Origin: Eudorina sp. 2006-703-Eu-15
Taxonomy: Eukaryota; Chlorophyta; Chlorophyceae; Chlamydomonadales; Volvocaceae
Reading direction: 5' to 3'
Assembly (NCBI GenBank): GCA_003117195.1
Contig: BDSI01000036.1
Span: 333,960 to 397,959, forward strand
DNA length: 64,000 bases
Shown piece by piece: positions 46,801-55,500 of this stretch. The notes beneath the pieces were generated by a model that had not been told where the DNA came from, ran no database searches, and saw only the letters and a program-made list of their open reading frames with translations. A program made the position numbers and the translations under genes. The first letter of the stretch is position 1, and each line of letters begins with the position of its first letter.

Positions 46801-49800
46801 AATTGGAAGCGTATTGGCTTGTACCGAGGACATTTTGGCTGTTGGCGATGATGGTGCAAGTACTTTAGGCTTGGCGTGGCCGGGTGAGACTTCCCCATGC
46901 TCTCCAAGCTACATCCACAGCCGGCGGGCAACACCCGGATCCGATGCGCCTGTCAACGAGGATCGCTACTCGTTGTCCCCGGGGAGTTCCTTAAGCTGTA
47001 CGAAGGCGCCCACGACCTCGACAAACCCATACACACTGACAGCGGAACACGGTAACCGGCTGCACAGAGCTGCGCCACCGCGGTTGGAAGTCTTTCGACT
47101 TATATCAAGATATACTGATATCCGTGCAAAATATAAAGAAACATCGAATCACATTACAAGTTCTTGCTGACAGGAAATCATTCGAAAGGTGTATACATCA
47201 CTCCATTAGGGCGGCTAATAAATCAATTGTAATATTTCAATGACGATGTTTATGTCTCAATATTCACGGCCCAGCGTTGGTCCAACGTGGCGACTTGCGC
47301 GGCTGGCGAACCCAGGCGAGCCCTAGCCGTGACACTCAATGGTCAAGGAGCTCAGCTGGTTCAGGTCCCTTTCCTGGACCTCCAGCGAAAACGCGACACA
47401 CTTGCTCTTCCGACCCATATCCCAACTTACCCTGGCGATCTCCATGGGTGTTTCGCCCGCGAAGACGCTGCCGCCGTTGCCCGCGGCCGCAACAAGCCCC
47501 GCCGTGTACGCCGCGGCGTTGACGACAAACACGCCCGCGGCGGCAGCGACGCCGAAGGCTCCGATTCGCTGCGCCAGCACCTGCATTGCGCACATTCCGA
47601 CCGGGCACACCGCCACCCGCGATGCATCATCACGCCTGGGAGTGGAGTCCAACCTTTCGCCCACCTTACCACACGCAACCAAGGAAGCAACTAAAGTTGC
47701 TATTTCAGAAAAAAATAAATGAAGCATGCAAGCTTAGCTACGTGCTCTTAACCAACTGAGCTAAGGCTGAATTAGGAAAAACAGTACGCATGGCGTCAGG
47801 CGACGAGCCTCGACCCTCCCGTGCTTCGGCGACCGAAGGAATATGATGATACGTGCGGCCGCGCGCGCCGACCTGTCATTCCCCCACGGCCGGCGCTTGA
47901 GCTACCGCTGGAGCAGGGCAGCGCCCACGCACCTGCAGCTTCTGTGTCAGGAACGTCTCAACCCGCATCCCGCCCTCGGGGTCCGCCTCGCCGCTGCTGG
48001 CGGCGCCGTCTCCCGCCGCAGCCTCTGCTGGTGCCGCCACCGCCACCGACGTCGGCTGTGCGGCAGATTTCCGCTCGTGCGCAGCAGCGGTACCACGGCC
48101 GTCCCCGTCCTCGCCGTCGTAACTCGCGACGGAGCCCACACTTGCCAGCGCCGCCGCCGCCACTGCTGCTGACGCTTTAATGGCCGTGGCTGCGCCGCTG
48201 CTCAGCCCCGCCAGGCTGCGCTGGCGCCTGCGCTGCCGCCGCCGCGCCTGCGCTGCCGTGCCCTGGTCCCCGTCGGCGGACGCCGTCGACGCTACGCTAG
48301 CGGCTGCCGTACCCGTCACCGCTGCCGCCGCTGACGACGCCACGCCGGCGGAGGCGTTGCCACCGCCGCTGCCGGCGGAGGCCTGGCGCATCATGGCGTT
48401 TATGCTGCCCTGTTGACTGTACGGCCCAACCGCCAGTACGATCATCTTGCCGTACCCGTCGAGGACCTTGCTGCCCGACAGCACCACGGCGGCCGCGCCC
48501 AAGCCGACGGGGGAGCGGATCACCTCGTCCGACTCGCCCGTCAGGTGGCTCTGGTCCATCCTGGCGTGTGGACGGGACGGGACGGCAGCACCGCAGCGGA
48601 AGTGCAAGGAAGTGCAAACACAGGACCCGACCCTGTTACAACATATTATGCTTTCCACCACAACACCAACACGACATGACATGCCGCAAAACACGGCAGC
48701 CGGCAAGAGTGTGTGCGCGGGGGCAAGCGCGGGCCCACCTGTGGCATGCGACGAGGGGCCCCTGGGGCAGTCGGGGAACTGGGGGGGAAGGGTAACCCCT
48801 ACAGGCCTAGTGTGGACAGGGCCCGTCGCCGCGCGCGACCCTATGTCACCTGATCTCGCCACCCGCCACCAGCAGTCCGTCCGCCTGCGTCCGCCGGTGG
48901 ATGTGAGGCGCAGAGGCACGCAGCCAGAGAGGAGTCCGAGTCTTGTTGGAAAGCACGAGCGCAACAAGGAGTTGTGGGGAGCGGTGCGGCGAGGGCGCTA
49001 TCACGGTCCCAGCTCCCAGGTGCGCGCGGGACACGCCACATGCCCAGCAGCTGGCTGCCTGGGGCCCTCGCCGACCGCCCCGCCCATCACCCGCCCCCCT
49101 CATCCCGGACACAGCCCCTTGGTGCTGCGCCGCTCTGCACGCCCACCTGCAGGATGTCTCCGGCTTCCACAATCGCCAGGTCGCCCACCAGGAGCTGCCG
49201 AGAGGGCAAGGGGGTAGGGGGCCCCCCGCCGCGGATGACCCGGACCTGCAGGGGCAGGTGAAGGTGGAGGAGCAGGTGGTCCAAGGGCCAAGGAGGACGG
49301 CATGGCTTGAGGCCCATAACGTCATACGTGCCAGCAGGGCCGGGCAAGGGGATACACCACCAGGTCGAGGCGACGGACAGGAAGGAATGAGCGGTCGGTC
49401 TCCGGGCATCAGCGAAACCCAGCCCAAGGTTGCCACCGCGGCGCAAATACCACCACCACCAACACCGCTAATGGCCGGCATCCATTTGCCACATGCGACG
49501 CGGGCGCAGGTGGTCTGGGCGGCCCCCCGGCACCGGTGGTGGCGCCCACCTGCACGTCGTCCTTGAGGCTGTTCAGCTGCCGGAACTTGGACTCCTTGGC
49601 GTACCCGGTGGCGGCGCTGACCTGGGACGGGGAGGGAGGCAGGCATATGGGATATTGGTAGACAATTTTATACTGCGCTGCTGCCAGAGCAAGCATCTGG
49701 GAAAGGCTGGACTGTCTCAAGGGGAGGGAGGGAGGACAGACTGGGCAGGGCGGGGAGAACACGGCAAGGCGAGGGCAGCGGGTGTGACAGGGTGGGGGCT

Positions 49801-51544
49801 GTGCCCAGCCCGCGCGGAAGAAGCGGTTTGCCAAGCCCACGGCGCCCACACGTGATGCGACCGCGGCGCCCGCTCGGCATCATCTCAAGGCAAGATAGTT
49901 GTGGACGCCATCGACTTACAGCGGGCCAGTCCGTAACTACCTGCCCGTATTTATCACCGCCTGTCGGGTGTCCTAACCACGCACGCATGTGGACAGCTCG
50001 CGCTTCCCCGACCCGGTCGCTTCTCACAGGGTGAGCACCAACCCAGCCACACCCCATTGGTTGTTTTGGGTCTTCCTCATCTTGACGCCACCGCTCAGCC
50101 CACTCACAGTGACCACCAGCGCGACAGTGGCGAGGATGGCCGCCCCCTCCAGCCACTCCGCGGAGCCGCCAGCCCCGGAACCACCGCCGCCGCCGTCGGG
50201 AGCGAGGATGGCCAACGCCAAGGACAGCACCCCCGACGCCAGCAGCGCCTGCGGGTGAGTTGTGGGGGTTAAATATGTGTTTCGATGCCCGAAAGCGTTG
50301 AGAGGATACCGTACCCCCGGAATCCTTCCAGTTCCGATGCCCAAATGGCATCCCGTGGAATGCTTCCGGTTCCGATGCCCGAATGCAAACCCGCAGAATC
50401 GTTCCTGTTCCCTCTGGGTGCGACAGCACCCATGCACGACAGGCGCGTGGCGCGCTGGCACCGTGTCAGCGCCACGTCATGCCGTACTTGCCTGCACGGT
50501 GAAGTCATCCAGCGCCTCGAGGACCAGCTCCCAGAAGGTCACCTCGTGCGGCGGCGGCAGCGCGTTCACGCCGTACGCCTCCTGCCGCGCCGCCAGGTCC
50601 TCCGGCGTGCCCGCCACGCCCGCCGTCACCGAGCTGCGCAGCGCCGCCACGAGCCGCGAGGTGCTGGCGAACTGCGGCAGGTAGCCGTCGTGGTCGAAGG
50701 CGTACGACACCATCCGCGCCAGCTCCGCGGCGCTCAGGCTGAAGGTCGCGCTGCTGGCGGCGCCAGCGATGTCCGCCAACCTACCCACAGGCGCCGGTGG
50801 TGTGGGAGGGTGGGTCCGGCCAGCCGCGTCATCGGCGACCAGGGCCGCCCAGGTCCGCCGCGCAGTCGGGTCGTCGGGGCGGACTTCATAGTCCTCCAGG
50901 ATGGGGTAATCCGATGGATCGGGGCCGGCAGCGCTGCCGCGCACGGTCGCCTCCAGCGCCAGCCCGGACTCTTGCTCCGTGCCCGTAGCCCCGTCACGAC
51001 CCGAGCTGGGTGGCGATGGCTGCCCTGGAGGGCGAAGGAGGTCCGTGGAACCCAGATCCGGGTCGTGGTCCTGCAGCCGTACAGGTGATGCAGGTTGAGG
51101 CGGTGACGCTGCCCCCTCCGTAGCGCCAGGGGCCTGGCACCGGACGACGGGGCACGGCTGCCGGCCTGTCCGTGCGGCACATGTCAGCGCTGATGCCGCA
51201 GCTGGGCCTGGCAGCAGTGCGTGGAAGGTGGGCGTTGACGCCGCTGCGGCACTGACGCGCAGCCCTGCGCTGTTGCGGAACGCGCTGATGCAACCAGATC
51301 GTACGGGTGTATGGTGTTGGAGTTTTATTCCCGACCGCGCCTTGGCGAGGGCCCAACGGTTCGGATGGGGAAGGCCCGCCAACAGGTGTTGCCGTGTACA
51401 GCAGTTTACGGCATATTGTGCATGTGATATGGAAATCCAGCATCGCGCACGAGCTCGGCAGCGCGCGAGCACGTTTGGGGGCCCTGTGTCAACGAAAGGC
51501 TGCATGAGCGTCCCACACGATGGAATCCGTATGCCCCGCTGCAA
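35173..51544 (-). CDS. P2B-type (plasma-membrane type) Ca2+-transporting ATPase, enlarged
   Basis: Pumps Ca2+ out of the cytosol at the cost of ATP. Eighteen exons, phases consistent: 51544-50492, 50248-50108, 49621-49550, 49245-49147, 48884-48850, 48560-47933, 47580-47431, 46556-46462, 45991-45908, 45403-43989, 41457-41168, 40956-40872, 40133-39505, 38876-38782, 38208-38085, 36970-36838, 36351-35982, 35464-35173; about 1929 residues. Landmarks: [12 protein letters not shown] (~468), [17 protein letters not shown] (~740), [30 protein letters not shown] (phosphorylated Asp ~787), [26 protein letters not shown] (~1389), [11 protein letters not shown] (~1597), [20 protein letters not shown] and [19 protein letters not shown]. 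These pair with PMCA/ACA (P2B), not SERCA. Family members are 1000-1250 residues. The excess is Ala/Gly/Ser-rich insertions after the TGES loop, in the N domain (~800-1200) and before ~1550. Intron 1 has a GC donor (CAG|GCAAGT). The N-terminus before ~200 is uncertain. Confidence 0.9.
37036..37135 (-). repeat. Intronic 45-bp element, copies 3 and 4 (sense)
   Basis: Two diverged copies at 37036-37092 and 37108-37135 lie in the ATPase intron 36971-38084. Read on the coding strand the first runs TTGCTCTTGCAGCCACACAG, then CTTCAATATGTGTACCAAAC. It lies about 66 nt before the exon starting at 36970. Confidence 0.55.
37468..37913. repeat. ~450-bp (CTCCCT)n hexanucleotide tract, intronic
   Basis: A near-continuous array of CTCCCT hexamers with occasional CTCCT slips fills much of the Ca2+-ATPase intron 36971-38084. 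On the coding (minus) strand it reads (AGGGAG)n, so it is purine-rich RNA in the transcript and able to form G-quadruplex or triplex structures. The long Ser/Pro/Leu and Gly/Arg/Glu open frames it creates on both strands are artefacts. Confidence 0.95.
38240..38512 (-). repeat. Intronic 45-bp element, copies 5-7 in tandem (sense)
   Basis: Three copies at 38240-38285, 38346-38380 and 38469-38512, spaced 105-125 bp apart, lie in the ATPase intron 38209-38781. The coding strand reads GGCAGCAGCGCA...TATGTCTACCAATTTCCT. Copy 5 ends about 32 nt upstream of the exon starting at 38208, directly before the polypyrimidine tract. A further partial copy (GTCGGTAGACATGA) follows at about 38541-38554. Confidence 0.7.
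40342..40591. mobile_element. MITE-like element with terminal inverted repeats
   Basis: About 250 bp bounded by exact inverted repeats GGTGGCTATCTTA (40351-40363) and TAAGATAGCCACC (40568-40580). These are extended outward by TGTACATG (40342-40349) and CATGTACA (40584-40591). The interior is AT-rich compared with its surroundings and contains several AGATACT/AGTATCT motifs in both orientations. There is no open frame. It sits in the Ca2+-ATPase intron 40134-40871. The target-site duplication is not clear. Confidence 0.8.
40976..41025 (-). repeat. Intronic 45-bp element, copy 8 (sense)
   Basis: The coding strand reads TTTGCTCTGGCAGCAGCGCC, then GTATAAGTACGTCTCCCAGT and GTCCTATATACCC, and runs directly into the C-rich tract and CAG acceptor of the ATPase exon at 40956. 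The gap to the splice site is about 20 nt. Confidence 0.7.
43590..43775 (-). repeat. ~200-bp dispersed element, minus copy
   Basis: Inverted copy of 31505-31712, located in the large ATPase intron 41458-43988. Read on the minus strand, the blocks ATCGTTACATATCTG, ACCGCCGAAGCA, AGGGGCGTAAGGG, CCTCTGTCCCCTCGCTCTCA and CCCGATCCCC occur in the same order and with similar spacing. An (AC)n tract (43780-43818) flanks it. Confidence 0.65.
43780..43818. repeat. (AC)n microsatellite, intronic
   Basis: About 19 AC dinucleotides directly adjacent to the dispersed element ending at 43775, in the Ca2+-ATPase intron. Confidence 0.9.
45783..45822. repeat. (CCCT)n microsatellite, intronic
   Basis: About ten CCCT tetranucleotides in the ATPase intron 45404-45907. 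Confidence 0.85.
46682..46788 (+). tRNA. tRNA-Gln (CUG) with a ~35-nt intron
   Basis: Acceptor stem GCTCGCG (46682-46688) pairs perfectly with CGCGAGC (46781-46787). The D-arm is GTGTAGTGGTTAGCAC. The anticodon stem 5' half is GTGGA (46708-46712), with loop CTCTGA and anticodon CTG at 46715-46717. The 3' half TCCAC is only met at 46755-46759, so an intron of about 35 nt (46719-46753) follows position 37, the canonical place. The T-arm is CTGAG-TTCAAAT-CTCAG and the discriminator is T. The body matches eukaryotic tRNA-Gln. The gene lies within the Ca2+-ATPase intron 46557-47430 on the opposite strand. Confidence 0.92.
47645..47765 (-). other. tRNA-like A-box/B-box fragment (possible SINE head)
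   Basis: On the minus strand, TTAGCTCAGTTGG is a perfect Pol III A box. About 100 nt later GGTTGGACTCC matches the B-box consensus with one mismatch. No cloverleaf can be drawn and a T-rich run (ATTTATTTTTTT) intervenes, so this is not a functional tRNA. It may be a decayed tRNA or tRNA-derived SINE. It lies in the ATPase intron 47581-47932. Confidence 0.35.
49645..49694 (-). repeat. Intronic 45-bp element, copy 9 (sense)
   Basis: The coding strand reads GCTCTGGCAGCAGCGCAG, then TATAAAATTGTCTACCAA and TATCCCATATGCC, followed by a C-rich tract and the CAG acceptor of the ATPase exon at 49621, about 23 nt away. Confidence 0.75.
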
Positions 51545-52556
51545 GAGCTTAGCAACGCTTCATCTGATCTCGATGGTCATTAACATACTACGAAAGTCCC
51601 TGATGCTGACGACAGCTAGCGGTGTCCAAAGTACCGACACAACGGGACTACAAGCTCCGTAATCGCTATTGCATATCTCGTGCACAGTATAGCTTTAATC
51701 AGCATCACCAAGGGCTTGAAACCCTCGAACAAGGAAATTGCTTGATTTCCAACGTCTCGGTTGACTGGGGCTCAATAATACCTCTTCAAACTTACGACAT
51801 GAGTTTATATGTTGCCTAAAATCTCCCCAACATTCAAGTCTAATGAGTACATCAGGCGCTGCAGAAATCATGAAGTCTTACGATAACGGAAGCAACTGCC
51901 ACGGCCCTAATTCAGTTGGGAAGGCGGTCGATCCATCCAATATTGCTGGCTCATTACAATCAGCGCATTTGATAATATGCACAGCAACTGTCGTTTCGCT
52001 AGTTGAGAAGACATGCACGATGTGGCGAGGCCGTGCTAAATTGGAGCAGAGGTGAATTCGCAGATAGCTCGACTCGACGTAGGAAAGAAAAGGAAAAGGT
52101 AAATTTTGCTTGTGAAGTTTTAGGCTTGGGACGCTTCTCCAGCCGGGGCTGCGGCTGCAGCTTCCACACGGAGCTGGACAGACTGGCACTCGCGTGTGAT
52201 GCAAATTGATCAAATTCTGGGCGTAAGCTTTTGGTAGTTGTTAGGTGGGGGCTGTGGTGCTTTGGTATGACTCCAGAAAGGTCGGCCTTCAAAAGACAGC
52301 TTGCTCCAGGCGCGCTGACGAACTGGCAAAACCTGTGTGGCACGAAATAATTATAATGTCATACCGTTAGCAGTCGCGCCCACATCGCGACAACGCCGTG
52401 ACAAGAGGTTGGCTTGCTGATACTACTGATTTCACCGGTTCAGAACTGCAGAGGCATTACTGTCTAATTTCAAGTCATGCCAACTAGAACTACACTCTAA
52501 TTGTTCTGGGCCGCGTCGCTGCTGCCCGCCGCACAGGTCTGGTGACAGCGACTGCC
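51545..52556. promoter_or_regulatory. Shared divergent promoter region
   Basis: About 1 kb separates the modelled starts of the Ca2+-ATPase (-) and the RRM protein (+). It is less GC-rich than the genes on either side and has no supported ORF. Both promoters should lie here if the two N-termini are right. No specific element is claimed. Confidence 0.4.
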
Positions 52557-55500
52557 ATGACAGCCGCGACATGCACATGCGCTTCAAGAGCAAGTGCTGC
52601 AGCAGCCTTCATCCATAGGCATGTATCAGCAGCGCGAGGTGGCCGCGCTCGGGGGGCAGGCATCGGCCGGCCAGGGTGGACGCTCAGCTTCGCTGCGAAC
52701 TGGCACTCGCCATCGGAACCTTCCCTGGTGGCTTGTCAATCGGTCAGCTGCCCAGCCCCGGACATCGCCGCTGTCCGCGCAACGGGATGCGATCTGGGTC
52801 AACCCCCATCGACCCGCGGGTCCGCCTATAACGGTGTCGTTCACGATGCACTGCAAGTCCGTCGCCGGGCACGCACCGGCGGGCGCGCAGGCGGCCGTCT
52901 TCTGCGCACCGCCGCGACGCCCGCTCCGGCCCCCGGCGTCAACGGCACGGGGAGCGATGGCGTCAGCGCCGATGAGGAGACGGGGCAGAGCACACGGTCG
53001 CGAAAGCGCCGACCCAAAAGGTCATCCGTGACCGGCGATTCTGCGGGCACGTCAGGAAGCAACAATGCGGGCGACGCGGCGCAACCCACCGCCGGCGGTG
53101 GATTGGAGCCGGGCGGGGTGGTGGCCAGCTCCGCTGTCCCCGAGCAGGGCAGTGCGGGCGCGAGCAGCCGAGGCCGGCGGCGTCGCTCGTTTGCGGCGAC
53201 CGATACATCTGCCGGGTTGCCAGCTGGAGCGGGTGAGGGCGCATCCGGCGCCGTTCTGCCGGCCGCCAGCATGGCTGCCGGGCGGGCGCAGGGGGAGGTG
53301 GTGACCGACATGCCGCCGGCCGCCGCCAAACCCAGCCGGCGCGGCAGGCCGCGCGCTTCCGTCGCTGCAGCTGTGGGTCTGGGAGGCCCGGCAGCACAGT
53401 CCGTAGACCGCTCCGACTCCGACGGTGACGGCGACGCCGATGCGGTCGCGGGGTACGGCAACCTGAACTCAACGGATATGGGCCCTGCTGGCGGCGCAGC
53501 CCCCGCGGCTGCACGCGGCGCCGACCTCGGAGGCAACGGTGGCGTATCTGGCGGGGCCGCCGCGAGGCCTGTAGTCGTCAACGGCAGCCGCGACAGCGAC
53601 AGCGATGCAGCTGCGGATGACGACGGGAGCGATGCGGGCGACGCAGCGGCGGCGCGGTCGCCAGCGGTGACTGGGCAGCAGCAGGCCTCGGAGCCGTCGC
53701 AGGGGGTGCGGAGGCGCGGTCGACCTCTGACAGGTACGAACGCACAAGGGGGCTGGCTGGCTGGCTGGCTGGCTTGATGAGTGGGCAGCTGGAGGGATGG
53801 ATGGGTAGCTGGGTTGGGGGGTGGAGGGAAGGGGGGAGGGGTGCGCGGCTGGGTGATGCGCGTTCCCCAGGTGGCGCAATGCCGTTGCTCCATCGCGATA
53901 TGTGACGTCAAGGTCGACTCCATGCGACCTCTTGTGTCAATTAAATAGGACGATGCCGCCAAAGGTAACCCTGGCTGCATGCCTTCATACACCCCGGCCC
54001 CGTTCCACGTTCTACGCCCCCGGACCGTTCACGTACTGGACGGGACGTGGGACTGCTGGTGCGGTCCTGCATGAGAGGCCACCAGAGGCACAGCAGTCCT
54101 GGAGGAGATGCACCTGCTCTGGAGCCTTGAACTCGCAGCACGAACAGTACCGTATCTGTCGGGGCAAAGGGGACCAGGACCACCGACCTCCCGCCGCACG
54201 CAATCCCGTCACACGGGTGCCGTGGTGCGCCTCCTGCCGTTCGTGACTGTCCGCTGCCCGCAGGTCTGCGGACCGCCATCGGTCGACCCGGCCGCAGCGC
54301 TTCCGCAGCAGTAGCAGTGGCAGCAGCAACCACAACAGCCGCCGGGCCGGACGTTGCGACAAGCTCAAAGGCGACCGCGCTGGCTGCGACCGTGCCGCCG
54401 CCCGACACCGCGGCGGCGCCGTTGGCGGCATCGGCTGGGCTCCTGGTCGCCGGTGAGCTCCATCCTGCCCTGTCCGAGGCGGCGGCGGCGGCCGGCGGCA
54501 GCCCAACCAACGCCACGCCGGCGGCAGCGCTTTCCCCCCCAAACCCAGCGGGTGTAGCTGAGGTGACACCCACCGCCTCCGCCTCAATCTCCGCCGCGGC
54601 CGCCTCCGCTGGCCCCACTGCTCCGCCCACATCAACCCGGCGGCAGCTGTCTGCTGAGCAGCGGGAGGCTCGTCTGAGCGAGCTGTTCGGGAGCGTGGAC
54701 GCCGCCGATGAGGCGTCTGCAACCCGGGCCCGGCTGCGGAGGATGGCCCATGCGGCGGCGAAGGCCACCGCGGCGGCGGCGACGTCCCGTGCAGCTGCTG
54801 CAGCGGCGACAACGGCAGCTCCCACCGCTGAGGCTGCGGCGGCAATGCCCGACAGCAACAGTGGCCGCGTTGCAGGGGGGATCGGAGGAACAACCCGAGA
54901 GCACAGCGCCGCCGGCCGCGGCGGCGGCGGCCTCGGAGGCGGCGGCAGGAGCTGGGACGACCTCGCCGCCATGGAGGACGACTTTGCGGGTATGGCAGCG
55001 TTCCTGGACCGGGCGGTGGACTACGACCGGGCGGTGCCGCCGCGCAGCGAGGCCCTGGGGGCACCGGCGGCTGGCGGGGCCGTGTCGGCGGGTCGGTCCG
55101 CGGACGCAGCCGGGGTGGGGAAGCTCGGCGGCCACCACGGGGGCCAGGACGTGGCCCTCGGGTCCGTCTGGCTGGACGATGCTAGCAGCGGCGACGAAGG
55201 TGGGTTGCGTGGACTGAACCTGGAGGTTGACTTTTTGCGGCTTCGTTGTGCGACAGCTTGAAAGCCTTGCCGCGGGCCCTGCCCTGTGTGCATACCCTAC
55301 CCATCCTGGTACAGTCGAGTCTGTATCGGATATTCGCTCTGGCAGCAGCGCAGTCTACCAATTTCCTATACCCACTCCATCCATTCCTAGAGCGCAGCGG
55401 CGCGCTGCTACCGTACAACGTCAAGGATGTCATCCCTGTGCGGGGCGGGTAGTAGCCTGAGGGTGTGCAGGGCAGGGGTTCACGTGTCTGGGACGCGCAG

